Shown piece by piece: positions 16,899 through 27,605 of a stretch of DNA of 64,000 nucleotides. The translations under genes and the position numbers were made by a program. How positions within the stretch are numbered: position 1 is the first letter of the stretch; each line of letters begins with the position of its first letter. The notes beneath the pieces were generated by a model that was not told the DNA's origin, searched no databases, and saw only the letters and a list, made by a program, of their open reading frames with translations. This DNA comes from Chloroflexi bacterium bin20 (GTDB taxonomy: Bacteria; Chloroflexota; Anaerolineae; Aggregatilineales; Phototrophicaceae), in NCBI GenBank assembly GCA_002238485.1, contig MPMG01000013.1:45748-109747 (forward strand). Reading direction: 5' to 3'.

Positions 16899-18077
16899 AT
16901 GACCACGCTTGAGATCGCCAATGCCATGAACGACCAGTTGGTTGCTTGGCGTCGAGAAATCCACATGCACCCCGAACTAGGCTTTGAAGAGCAGCGCACC
17001 TCGCGCCTGGTTGCCGAGACCCTGCGCGAAATGGGCATCGAAATCGAAGTCGGCGTGGCGGAAACGGGCGTGGTGGCGCGCATCGGCGAGGGCAGACCCG
17101 CTGTCGGCATCCGCGCCGATATGGACGCCCTGCCTATCCAGGAAGCCAACGAGGCGCCCTACAAATCGCAGACGCCCGGATTGATGCATGCCTGCGGACA
17201 CGATGCGCACACGGCCATGCTGCTGGGTGTGGCGCAGCTTCTCAACGACCTGCCCGACCGTCCGACTGGCGAAGTGCGCTTGCTCTTTCAGCCCAGCGAA
17301 GAAAGATGGCGGGAAAGCGACGGCCACAGCGGCGGCAGCCTCATGGTCGAGCAAAATGCCTTGTCGGGATTGGATGCCGTCATCGCTTGTCATGTGAGCA
17401 GCGGCGACACAGTCGGCAGCATCTCGGTCTGCGATGGCTTTTCGCTGGCTGCGCCCGATGCCTTCGAGGCGACCATCATTGGCGAAGGCACGCATGGCGC
17501 TGCGCCTCACAACGGCCTCGATCCCATTTGGCTGGCTGCGCAGGTCATCAACGCGCTGCAGGCGATTCGTTCGCGCCGCCGCAACCCCACCGAACGGTCT
17601 GTCGTCAGCCTGGGCAGCATTCATGCCGGCATCGCGCCCAATGTCATCCCCAACGAAGTCAAAATCACGGGCACGATCCGCACCTTTGAGCAAGAAGCGC
17701 GCGAAGACATCCACCGCCTGGTCGAGCAAGCCTTCGCATTGACGCGCCACTTCGGCGGTGACTACGAGTTGTATATCTCGACCGGCTATCCCGCGCTCTA
17801 CAACGACCCGGCTGTGGCTTCGCTGATTCGCGAGGTGGGGGCAGACCTGCTGGGCGCGGAGCAGTCGGAGCAAGGCGCGCCGATCATGGCTGGCGAGGAC
17901 TTCGCCTATATGACGCAGCAAGCGCCGGGCGCGATGATCCGGCTGGGCGCAAAGCTCGACCATGTCAACCGCCCGCACCACAGCCCGATCTTCGACATAC
18001 ACGAGGGCTGCCTGCCCATCGGCGTCGGCGTGATGGCAGAAAGCGCGCTGCGGCTGCTGCAAGAGCGCGGGGACTGA
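16899..18077 (+). CDS. M20-family amidohydrolase / peptidase, 392 aa
   Basis: A zinc amidohydrolase of the hippurate/IAA-amino-acid hydrolase type. It has HMHPELGFEE, GIRADMDALP, the metal-site MHACGHDAHTAMLLG, the catalytic QPSEE and the late ligand in NRPHHSP. Such enzymes cleave N-acyl amino acids or peptides. The ATG at 16899 gives the standard start (AMNDQLVAWRREIH) after an AAAGGA site; an ATG-like extension from 16824 falls in non-coding sequence. Confidence 0.88.
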   Translation: MTTLEIANAMNDQLVAWRREIHMHPELGFEEQRTSRLVAETLREMGIEIEVGVAETGVVARIGEGRPAVGIRADMDALPIQEANEAPYKSQTPGLMHACGHDAHTAMLLGVAQLLNDLPDRPTGEVRLLFQPSEERWRESDGHSGGSLMVEQNALSGLDAVIACHVSSGDTVGSISVCDGFSLAAPDAFEATIIGEGTHGAAPHNGLDPIWLAAQVINALQAIRSRRRNPTERSVVSLGSIHAGIAPNVIPNEVKITGTIRTFEQEAREDIHRLVEQAFALTRHFGGDYELYISTGYPALYNDPAVASLIREVGADLLGAEQSEQGAPIMAGEDFAYMTQQAPGAMIRLGAKLDHVNRPHHSPIFDIHEGCLPIGVGVMAESALRLLQERGD

Positions 18078-18083
18078 GCGGCC

Positions 18084-18476
18084 TCAGGCTTTTGCTTGCA
18101 TCAGGTTGATCAGGTTGCCGCAAGTATCGTCGAAGACCGCTATGATGGCAGGTCCGATGTCGGTAGGCGGCATGGTAAAGACGACGCCCGCCGCGACCAG
18201 GCGCTCGTGCTCGGCGGCGATATCGCTGGTTTGGAAAGAGGTCGCCGGGATGTTTTCTTCGCGCAGCCCCTGTTGAAAGGTGCTGGCGATCGGATTGCTG
18301 TTGGGCTCCAGCAGCAACTCGACGCCATCCGGACGCTCGGGCGAAACGACTGTCAGCCAGCGGTTGCCATCGCCGACTGGCATGTCATGCTTGAGCTGGA
18401 AGCCCAGGACTTCCGTATAGAAAGCCAGCGCTTTGGCTTGGTCTTCAACGAATACGCCTGATAAGCCGATTATCAT
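18084..18476 (-). CDS. Glyoxalase/VOC superfamily protein, 130 aa
   Basis: A single VOC fold with paired beta-alpha-beta-beta-beta modules: SGVFVEDQAKALAFYTEVLGF in the first half and MPPTDIGPAIIAVFDDTCGNLINL in the second. The pattern is that of the bleomycin-resistance/glyoxalase-like group with unknown substrate. It begins 4 bases inside the end of the GH13 gene, so the two are coupled. Confidence 0.85.
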   Translation of the reverse strand: MIIGLSGVFVEDQAKALAFYTEVLGFQLKHDMPVGDGNRWLTVVSPERPDGVELLLEPNSNPIASTFQQGLREENIPATSFQTSDIAAEHERLVAAGVVFTMPPTDIGPAIIAVFDDTCGNLINLMQAKA

Positions 18477-20080
18477 AATGCCTCTCCTTTGCGCGCCTGG
18501 ATGGCGGCTTTATAGAATGCCAGCAAGTCGGTGTCCTGGCGCTCGTCCCAGAGCATGGGCATGCGGCAGGCGTCCAAAGTCGCTTCGCGCGTGCTCTGCC
18601 GCTGGCGCAAACCGACCTCTGTACCATAGAGGATAATGGGCGGGTTGGGCAGTTGCATCTGGGCTGCCGCCGCTCGTTTCAACGCCTCGCTGTCATTGTC
18701 GGCGATCAGCGAAAAGCGATCCATGTCGTGGTTGTCGATAAAACTGGGTCGTACAAAGTCGGCCTCGAAGTAGCGGCTGTGGCTGCCGATGAAGGCGCGC
18801 ATCCGCCCCTCGTCCCAGCTGGCCCAGCCATAGGTATTGCGCAGCGCCTCGGTCAGCGAGAAATCCAGGCAGCCATCCAGCCTGCCTGTATAACTGCGCA
18901 GGTAGGACGGACTGTCGATAATCTCGCCCAGCAGCAGGCACTCGGAGTTTATGGCGCGCATTCGCGGTCGAAATTGTGACCAGAAGTTCGGCCCGGGTCC
19001 CGCCGCGACATCCAGCCGAAAACCATCCACGCCAAAGCGGCGCAGGTTGAATTCGCCATTGGCAATCATCCATTCGCAGGCATCGGCATGCTCCAGGTTG
19101 ATCTCGGGCATGGTCTTGACATTGAAGAACGCCTTGTAGCCCTGCGGGAAGCGCTCGCCGAAAGTGAACCAGGGGCGGTAGGGGCTGTTTTCGCTGTTGT
19201 TGGCATCGACGAAAATTGGATGCTCGTTGGAAACATGGTTGGCAGCCAGATCCAGCAGGACGCGGATGCCGCGCTTGCTTGCGCCCTCCATGACTGCATC
19301 CAGCGCCGCTTCTCCGCCCATGCGTGGCTCGATGCGCTGATAATCGGCGATGTCATAGCCGTGATGCGACGGACTGACCCAGCAGGGGCTCAGCCACAGG
19401 CAAGTCGCGCCCAGGTCGGCGATGTGATCCAGCTTGTCGCGCACACCCCAAAGCGTGCCGCCGCAGACGTTCTGCAGGTCGCTGCTTTGCTGCCAGTCCC
19501 TGCCAGCGCCGGGACAAAAGCGGTCGATGAAGATGTGATAGATGACTGCGTCTTTGATCCAGTCTGGCGCGCGCAGCCGGTCGACATGGTAGCAAAAGAG
19601 CGGCGCTTCGCTTTGTGGAGTCGGCAGGAAAGGACTGTCTGTGGGGATATTGCCAAAGTGCAGCATGGTGGCGTGGCGCGTTTGATCTTCGGCCAGCGGA
19701 AAGTCGGCATGAAGGACTTCGCCATTGCGCTGACGCCCGCTGATGCAATAGCGAACCAGTGTGCCGTCGGCTTGCGGCGGGATGCTCGCCTGCCAGACTG
19801 TGAGGTAATCCCAGGCGACCGTATCCCACTCTGTGTCTATTAGCGCGAAGTCGGCGGTCTTGGCATCTGCATTGCGCGGGTCGCCGCCATCTGTCGTGTA
19901 GCGCAGCCAGGCGCTTTCTATGGGCAGATCGTTGGCGCTGCTCAGGTGAATCGTGACGGCTTCGCCCGGCGCGGGGTCGAGCGGCCAGATATCGTGCTGA
20001 TGCTGGATGCCGCTGCGCAAGGCACGATGCGTCGTCAGCTTGAGCTGGTCGCTGATCAGCTTGCCGAAGATGATGTCCAA
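18473..20080 (-). CDS. GH13 alpha-amylase/neopullulanase-like enzyme lacking domain C, ~535 aa
   Basis: An N-terminal Ig-like/CBM34-type region (~20-170) is followed by a (beta/alpha)8 barrel with GH13 motifs: DLAANH, GFRLDVA (nucleophile Asp), LLGEIID (acid Glu) and FIDNHD. It hydrolyses or transfers alpha-1,4/1,6 glucans. The frame continues upstream to 20284, but that part translates repeat B (20231-20270). The TTG at 20080 has an AGGAG site 8 bases before it and a TGT-TACAAT extended -10 at 20132-20124. The protein ends soon after the barrel (KAAIQARKGEAL), so the usual C-terminal beta domain is missing. Confidence 0.8.
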   Translation of the reverse strand: MDIIFGKLISDQLKLTTHRALRSGIQHQHDIWPLDPAPGEAVTIHLSSANDLPIESAWLRYTTDGGDPRNADAKTADFALIDTEWDTVAWDYLTVWQASIPPQADGTLVRYCISGRQRNGEVLHADFPLAEDQTRHATMLHFGNIPTDSPFLPTPQSEAPLFCYHVDRLRAPDWIKDAVIYHIFIDRFCPGAGRDWQQSSDLQNVCGGTLWGVRDKLDHIADLGATCLWLSPCWVSPSHHGYDIADYQRIEPRMGGEAALDAVMEGASKRGIRVLLDLAANHVSNEHPIFVDANNSENSPYRPWFTFGERFPQGYKAFFNVKTMPEINLEHADACEWMIANGEFNLRRFGVDGFRLDVAAGPGPNFWSQFRPRMRAINSECLLLGEIIDSPSYLRSYTGRLDGCLDFSLTEALRNTYGWASWDEGRMRAFIGSHSRYFEADFVRPSFIDNHDMDRFSLIADNDSEALKRAAAAQMQLPNPPIILYGTEVGLRQRQSTREATLDACRMPMLWDERQDTDLLAFYKAAIQARKGEAL

Positions 20081-20123
20081 CTGTCGCGCTCCTCTGGCAA
20101 TAGTAGATGGAATTGCCGCGACG

Positions 20124-20132
20124 ATTGTAACA
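20124..20132 (-). promoter_or_regulatory. Extended -10 promoter of the GH13 gene
   Basis: TGT-TACAAT on the minus strand, 44 bases before the proposed TTG start. It supports starting the gene at 20080 rather than further upstream. Confidence 0.5.
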
Positions 20133-20230
20133 CCAATGCGGGACATCCGGGCGCGAAGGGGAGTGTCTATTTTCGTGTATGTGGAGACTTTCCCCATCCC
20201 CCGACATGCGTAGAAATCCGCGCGCGCCGT

Positions 20231-20270
20231 TGCCTCCCCCCGACTTTTCGGGGGGACTGAGGGGGGTGTC
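20231..20270. repeat. Short dispersed GC-rich palindromic repeat, copy B
   Basis: It carries CCCCCCGACTTTTCGGGGGG, a perfect hairpin, then ACTGAGGGGGG. It is an inverted relative of copies A and C and shares CCCCCGACTTTTCGGG with copy D at 60463-60501. It lies in the intergenic space between the divergent GH13 gene and the membrane-protein gene at 20378. Confidence 0.6.
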
Positions 20271-20329
20271 TTTAACCACAACATTCGACACTCCCCACGA
20301 AGCCGAGTATAGGCGTTGTGGGCTGTTTG

Positions 20330-20338
20330 TGCTATACT
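20330..20338 (+). promoter_or_regulatory. Extended -10 promoter
   Basis: TGC-TATACT lies 40 bases before the ATG at 20378. No convincing -35. It probably drives the small membrane gene and the PBP-like gene behind it. Confidence 0.5.
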
Positions 20339-20377
20339 CGTAGCGGTTGACGAAGGCTTGGAAAATTGGAAAGCCCC

Positions 20378-20686
20378 ATGAAATTGTCACAGGAAGCCAA
20401 AAGCCTGCTCGCGATTATGGCGCTGGTTGGCGCGGTTGCGGCTGGATTGAACGCTGCTCTGCCCCTCGAAGATCAGCGCGGCGACGCTGCATGGACGATC
20501 ATATTGCTGGCTTTGGCGCTGTTGATGGTGCTGTGGATGCGGCGCGATGCCTTGCCAACGGATGACGACGCGGCTGCCGCTGCCAATGATGCCGATGCAG
20601 CCGCCGACCAAGCCGAAGACCTCGCCAAGCGCATCGTCATTCGCCGCGACTCCGAGCCGGCGCAGGACGCGGACGATACAGATTGA
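20378..20686 (+). CDS. Small two-helix membrane protein, 102 aa
   Basis: Starts MKLSQEAKSLL at ATG 20378. Two hydrophobic helices (about 10-26 and 38-54) are followed by an acidic, alanine-rich cytoplasmic tail (DDDAAAAANDADAAADQ). No recognised domain. It lies 9 bases before the PBP-like gene and is probably co-expressed with it; a link to cell-wall work is inference. Confidence 0.6.
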   Translation: MKLSQEAKSLLAIMALVGAVAAGLNAALPLEDQRGDAAWTIILLALALLMVLWMRRDALPTDDDAAAAANDADAAADQAEDLAKRIVIRRDSEPAQDADDTD

Positions 20687-20695
20687 GCCAGGCCT

Positions 20696-23443
20696 ATGCC
20701 CGCGCTCGCCCATATCATACGCCGCCGCAGTCATCGCAAACGCCGCCAAAAGCAGGGTGCTCGCCATTCTGCGCTGCAGACATTCCTGTTTGTCGTATGT
20801 CCCTTGGCGCTGCTAGCCGCGCCGCTAGTCGCCTTGCTGGTTTTATCATGCTGGCTTTATATCAGCGCGCTGAGCATCATGCCCAGTCCACAGCAAACCT
20901 TGCTCGACGACTCGGCGCGTGCCACGCAATACACCGACCGTAACGGCGCTGCGCTGCTGCAAACTGGCGACGAGGCCGTGGGCGCCTCTGGCCGCTGGCT
21001 GTCGCTTGACGAACTGCCGCCGCACTTGGTCGCCGTCAGCCAACTGGTCGATACGCGCGAATACGCAGCAGGGCAGGCAGCTTTTGATGCGCTGGACACG
21101 CTGGCGCAGCTGTCGGCATACATTTTGGGTTTGCCCCTTCAGCGCGATGACAGCCGCGCGGCACAGTTGGCGCGCACCAGTCTGCTGCCACAAGTGCAAT
21201 CCAGCGCAATGGACAACCGTTTGCTGGAGATCGTTTTCAGTGCCGAAAGCAAACGGACTCTGAATGACGAGCAGCTGCTGGAATGGCGGCTCAACAGCCA
21301 AAGCGTCGGCGGGATAGTGGGCTTCGACGCGGCCGCGCAACAAGTTCTTGGCAAGTCGGCTGTGGGACTTTCGACTGCCGAGGCGGCATTTTTGACGGCT
21401 CTGGCTGTACAACCGTCGCTCGATCCAGTCGCAGACTCGCCGCAAATCCGCGCCCGGGCTGCTGAATTGCTGGGCGCAATGCAACGCGCCGGGCAGATCG
21501 ACAGTGCACAGGCAGCTGTCGCCGAACTCGAGTCCTTGGTTCTGCGCGGCCCGTCCACAGCGCGGGCTGGTTTGAGCGCCGGCTTCCTGGCATTGGCGCG
21601 CGCCCAGGCGAAGCAGATTCTGGACCGCCAGGGCTTGGACGGCAGACAGCTGGTCGATGGCGGCGGCTTGACCATCACGACGGCGCTGGACATGGAATTG
21701 CAGCGGAAGGCGGCGGAATCATTCGCAACGCTGGTCATTATCGATGCTCGCCGGGGCGAGATCCTCAGCTTGGTGGGCGATGCGGCGGCCGCGACTCGAC
21801 AGCCTGCCGGCATCTTGCAACCACTCGTATACATGGATGCATTTGCGCGCCGGACGGCTACGCCAGCCACGATGCTTTATGACATTTCGCGAACGTATCC
21901 CGGCAGCTCGGATGAGCTCGTCTACACACCAGCGAATGCCGATGGCCAAGAGCGCGGTCCGCTGAGTCTGCGCGAGGCCTTGGCGGGTGGATTGCTGCCT
22001 CCGGTTGTGCAAGTTGCCAGCGAGACGGGCATGCAAAGCGCGCTGCAGTTGGCGGGGGCGCTGGGCTTCACTAGCCTGGACGCCCAATCGACTGACCTGA
22101 CGCTGCTGGAGGGCGGTGGCGCAGTGTCTGTGCTGGACGCCGCCTATGCCTACACCGTCATCGCCGCGCTGGGCGAGATGCATGGCGCGCCGACCGCTCC
22201 AGCGGACCAGGGCTTGCGCGGACGCGACCCCGTGGCGGTTTTGCGCATCGAAGACGCCACGGGCCAGCTGCTGTGGCACTACGATGCCGCTGCCAGCCGC
22301 AGCGTGATCGTCCAGCCGAGCCTGGCTTACCTGGTCAATGACATCTTGTCTGATGCCGACGCGCGCCGACGCATGCTTGGCAGTAGCAGTGACGAGCCCC
22401 CGCGAACCACCGCCCAAATCCAAGCCAGCAGCGCCGACAGCCGCGACCATTGGATGCTCACTTATTCGCCCGACCTGGTTCTGGCTGCGCACGGACCGTC
22501 TGCTGAAAATCTGACAGTGGGCGAAGCCCTGCTGGCTTGGGCGCATCAGCAGCGCAGCTTGCCGGCGCGAGCTTGGCCTTCGCCGGCCGATATCGAAGAA
22601 TACCTGGTCTGCGAGATTTCTGGCTTGCTGCCCGCCACCACCGACCATTGCCCGGTTCGCCGCGAGATCGTGCCAGCCAACAGCCAACTGCTGCCCGACG
22701 ACCGCTGGCATAGCGTCGAAATCGACAGCGCCACAGGTCAGTTGGCCGGCGTGAACACGCCCGACGTTCTGCGCGTGACCAAAGCATTTTTTCTGCCACC
22801 CAATGAGATCCGAGACTGGTGGCAGGAAAATGGCAAGCCACTGCCGCCAACCACTGCCAGCAGCGAAGACAGCGCCGGTCTTGCAAAAGCGGTGTGGCTG
22901 AAAGCGCCGGCCGACTTTGCCTATGTGGGCGCGCAGGTCGATGTCCAGGGTAAAATCAACCGACCTGGGGCGCTGAGCTGGCGGCTGGAATATGGCGCAG
23001 AGGTCAATCCCGACTCCTGGATTGCCATCAGCGAAAGCCAGCGCATCGAAGCGGATGGCGAGCTGCAGGCGGCTTGGGAGACAGCTCTGCTCAGTGGCAT
23101 CCATACGCTGCGGCTGATGGTCGACTTCGCCGATGGCTCGCAAGAAAGCGACAGCAAGCTGCTGACATTCGACAATACGCCGCCCGCTGTAACCCTGGGC
23201 AGCAGCGAGGAGAGCATCCGAGTCGGCGAGACGCTTACGCTGGTGGCGGATGCTCGCGACAACCTGACCATTGAGCGCGTCGAATTTTATCGCGGAGACG
23301 AGCTGCTGGGCATCGATCGCGACTGGCGCTATAGCTGGGATATCGCGCTCGCCGAGAGCGGCGAGGAATTGTTTCGCGCGCTTGCCTTCGACCAGGTGGG
23401 CAATCGCGCCCAATCGACCTTGTCTATCCGCATTGATGATTGA
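20696..23443 (+). CDS. PBP1-like protein with degenerate transglycosylase and transpeptidase domains, 915 aa
   Basis: It has a membrane anchor (~27-58), then a GT51-like region (~70-300), a transpeptidase-like region (~330-620) and a C-terminal bacterial Ig-like domain (~820-915). Homology to class A PBPs is clear (AAAQQVLGK.AVGLSTAEAAFL; PLSLREALA; YLVNDILSDADARRRM; DHWMLTYSPDLVLAAHG). The active-site motifs are gone. The SxxK position reads AGILQP (~367-374), the SxN position reads AGGLLPP, and the KTG region reads AQIQASS (~570). The GT51 glutamate motif (EDRRF) is replaced by VDTREY. It is probably a structural or regulatory pseudo-PBP outside the membrane (inference). Confidence 0.8.
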   Translation: MPALAHIIRRRSHRKRRQKQGARHSALQTFLFVVCPLALLAAPLVALLVLSCWLYISALSIMPSPQQTLLDDSARATQYTDRNGAALLQTGDEAVGASGRWLSLDELPPHLVAVSQLVDTREYAAGQAAFDALDTLAQLSAYILGLPLQRDDSRAAQLARTSLLPQVQSSAMDNRLLEIVFSAESKRTLNDEQLLEWRLNSQSVGGIVGFDAAAQQVLGKSAVGLSTAEAAFLTALAVQPSLDPVADSPQIRARAAELLGAMQRAGQIDSAQAAVAELESLVLRGPSTARAGLSAGFLALARAQAKQILDRQGLDGRQLVDGGGLTITTALDMELQRKAAESFATLVIIDARRGEILSLVGDAAAATRQPAGILQPLVYMDAFARRTATPATMLYDISRTYPGSSDELVYTPANADGQERGPLSLREALAGGLLPPVVQVASETGMQSALQLAGALGFTSLDAQSTDLTLLEGGGAVSVLDAAYAYTVIAALGEMHGAPTAPADQGLRGRDPVAVLRIEDATGQLLWHYDAAASRSVIVQPSLAYLVNDILSDADARRRMLGSSSDEPPRTTAQIQASSADSRDHWMLTYSPDLVLAAHGPSAENLTVGEALLAWAHQQRSLPARAWPSPADIEEYLVCEISGLLPATTDHCPVRREIVPANSQLLPDDRWHSVEIDSATGQLAGVNTPDVLRVTKAFFLPPNEIRDWWQENGKPLPPTTASSEDSAGLAKAVWLKAPADFAYVGAQVDVQGKINRPGALSWRLEYGAEVNPDSWIAISESQRIEADGELQAAWETALLSGIHTLRLMVDFADGSQESDSKLLTFDNTPPAVTLGSSEESIRVGETLTLVADARDNLTIERVEFYRGDELLGIDRDWRYSWDIALAESGEELFRALAFDQVGNRAQSTLSIRIDD

Positions 23444-23520
23444 GACAGCGCCCATCAGCTGCGCAACATAAGAAATTCATATATTTTTTGGCAAACTCCC
23501 CTTCTCCCTGCCAGGACTGT

Positions 23521-23549
23521 TGACTGTCTAAGCCCATCATGATACGATA
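23521..23549 (+). promoter_or_regulatory. Sigma-A promoter of groESL
   Basis: TTGACT (23521-23526), a 17-base spacer, TACGAT (23544-23549). The CIRCE operator begins 12 bases after the -10 box, so a bound repressor would cover the transcription start. Confidence 0.75.
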
Positions 23550-23561
23550 GCGGCGATATGT

Positions 23562-23588
23562 TGGCACTCGTATGCATAGAGTGCTAAT
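23562..23588. promoter_or_regulatory. CIRCE operator (HrcA-binding)
   Basis: TTGGCACTC, 9 bases, GAGTGCTAA. This matches the CIRCE consensus except for one base in the left arm (TTAGCACTC). HrcA represses chaperonin genes through it; hrcA itself is not in the window. Confidence 0.93.
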
Positions 23589-23622
23589 TCAGATGAGTCC
23601 TGAATAGCATAAGGAGCGAACA

Positions 23623-23925
23623 ATGCCTGTAACGATCCGCCCGCTTGGCGACCGCGTCCTCGTGGAGCCAGTTGAATCGGAAGAAACATTTGCTGGTGGC
23701 GCTTTTGTCTTGCCCGAGACGGCAAAAGAAAAGCCGCAGCAGGGCCTGGTGCGCGCCGCCGGACCCGGCAAGTATGACGACGAAGGTGACAAGCGCATCC
23801 CCATGGATGTGCAAGAAGGCGACCGCGTGCTCTTCGCCAAGTACGCCGGCACCGAAGTCAAGCTTGATGGCGTCAAATTGCTCATCATGAAAGAATCCGA
23901 CATCCTCGGCATCGTCGATGCCTAA
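23623..23925 (+). CDS. groS: Co-chaperonin GroES, 100 aa
   Basis: A complete Gro[14 protein letters not shown] at the N-terminus, the mobile loop ([22 protein letters not shown]), and C-terminal [16 protein letters not shown]. It caps the GroEL ring. The site AAGGAG lies before ATG 23623. It sits downstream of a CIRCE-controlled promoter and 42 bases before groEL. Confidence 0.97.
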   Translation: MPVTIRPLGDRVLVEPVESEETFAGGAFVLPETAKEKPQQGLVRAAGPGKYDDEGDKRIPMDVQEGDRVLFAKYAGTEVKLDGVKLLIMKESDILGIVDA

Positions 23926-25626
<1,701 letters not shown>

Positions 25627-25659
25627 GCTGGCGCTCTGCCAGAGAATTCACTTTCACTC

Positions 25660-25689
25660 AGAGGGCTGTCGATTGGCAGTCCTCTTTTT
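25660..25689 (+). terminator. Rho-independent terminator of groESL
   Basis: GAGGGCTG and CAGTCCTC form a stem with one mismatch around an 8-base loop, followed by TTTTT. It lies 34 bases after the groEL stop. Confidence 0.8.
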
Positions 25690-25752
25690 GATTCTCCGCT
25701 GCGGCAGAGCCTGGCGCTATAGCGTCGGCAGCCGCTCACTCCCTGCGCTTGC

Positions 25753-27593
25753 CTATTCTGCCCAAAGATCGATTGTATCGAGATCGTAATACTGGCGGTG
25801 GCAGCCAGGATTATGGCGTGGATTGACATTCAAGAAACCTGGCAGGTCGTATGACAGCGGCGGGAAGACCAACTCTCGTTCGCCGGCCTGGCGCCGTTCC
25901 AAGATGCGTGCATGTCGGATATCGTATTCTTGGGCGAACTGCTGGAAGTCTGGCGCGAGCGGCGAGTAATCCACGACGATTGCGCAGCCCAGGTACAGCG
26001 CCACTGCCAGCGCGCCAGTTTTCAGCCAAATGCTGTCCGACCAACGGGATTTGATCGCATAGCCCAGATAGACACCCCAAGCCAATCCCAGCCAGACGGG
26101 CAAGTGCGCAGAAAAGGCGTATAATCGCCCAGTAGAAGCGTCATTCAACAGCAAGTCCCCCAACGCCACTGCCGCAACTCCCGAGACGAGGGTGGCATAC
26201 AAACAGCCCATGCCAACTGCGAATCCGCAGACAACACGGTCCGGCAGGCGCGACGAAAGCTGCCAAGCCAATACCAGCAGCAGACTGTGTAGGCTAGCCA
26301 GCAGATAGGTGCTTGCGCGCCAGTGAATGCTGCGGAATTGCGTCAGCGCGAAAAAAAGCAAGACCCAAGCCAGCAGCGCGATGGGTACAACCTGGGAACG
26401 ATTGGCCAACCAGATATTGACTTGTCTTTGCCGCCACAACACGAGCGCCAGCCCGATTAGCAAAACCGCGTTGCAGACGATGACAACGAAGTAGCCGCCA
26501 GAAAATTGCCCAATCACCTGCGGATGATCGCTTTGGTGCTGCCAAATCAGCGGCAGCAGCAACAACTGGACGAGCAAGCCGATGAGAAATGGGTTGCGTC
26601 TAAGCGCCGGCAGATGTTGAATGTTCCTGGGGCCCGCTTTAGACAAGACGAGGCTGGCAAACAAGCCCACCGCCAGCAGCAACACAAAACCAGCCACTAC
26701 ATCCGGGTCGCTGATACGTTCGTGCCAGGTTCGCCAGGTCTGATGCAGAATGGATTCGAGGCTGCGGTAGGCTGTCACGCCCAATCGGCTGGGTTTATTG
26801 TTTAGGCGCAGCCACAAGCCTGGCGCAGTCAACATCACGATCATGCTGGCGACTGTGGCAAGCCAACCCGCGCCCAGCAATGTCAGAACGCGCCTCCGCC
26901 AGGCGCCATGCGCGAAGAGCAGCGCGGCAGTCAACATCAACGTTATGCCTATCAGCTGCACGATTGACAAAAGTTCCGCAAAACCGGCGCTCAGGAAGCA
27001 GAGCGCTCCCGCCGCGGCAATCATCAGCCACGAGGCGCGCCGTCCATTCGGCTGGCCGGTCGCGACCGCCAAAAGCAGCAGGTACACAGATAGAAATACC
27101 AAAGGTGCTGTGTACTTGATGCTGGAAGCGAAAAAGTAAAGCGTATGGCCACCGCCGATGCTGGCGCAAATCGCAGCGACGATCAAGGCCGCTACAGACA
27201 GCGATGCGACCAGCCGCCGCCGCTCAATGCCGGACTCGCGCAGACACCAGTACAATAGCGCCGCGGTGCAGACGAACCAGATGGAGATTAAAATCGCCGG
27301 AAAGACCTGTGGAGCATCGAAGCCCAATGGCACAAGCAAACTGTGCACGATTTTGCCAGAGAAGCTGCCATTCAGGTTTTCGCGCCACCAGAGCAGATTC
27401 GCCCACAGATCATACTTGCCAGCAGTATCCAATAGACATAAATCGTCGTACATTGGGCGGGTGAAAAAACCGAGATAGACGAAGAGCAGCATCGGCAGCA
27501 GGCTCAGCGCCAGGATCAGCGCATTTGCTGTTCGCTTTGCCCAAGTCCGTTTTCGGGGGGGGGGGGGGCTACTGCGGTCATTGCGCTGTTCAT
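25753..27593 (-). CDS. Large multi-spanning membrane protein (DUF6056-like), start interrupted by a G14/C14 tract
   Basis: About 11-12 hydrophobic helices cover the protein. The N-terminal part (LPMLLFVYLGFFTRPMYDDLCL) resembles the DUF6056 family of membrane proteins with a TRPM-DD motif after helix 1. It is paralogous to the next gene upstream (27606-29417). The only start with a ribosome site (GAGAG, then ATG at 27593, reading MNSAMTAVA) lies just before a run of 14 C on the coding strand (27568-27555). With 14 C the ATG frame stops after about 20 codons; with 12 or 15 it would join the long frame. The open frame otherwise runs back to 27696 inside the preceding gene. See the G14 finding. 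Confidence 0.75.
27555..27568. repeat. G14 homopolymer, candidate phase-variation tract
   Basis: Fourteen consecutive G on the plus strand (C on the coding strand) lie 25 bases inside the gene that starts at 27593. No other homopolymer in the window approaches this length. As read, it puts the start codon out of frame with the rest of the gene. Confidence 0.8.
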
Positions 27594-27605
27594 TGTTACT
27601 CTCTT

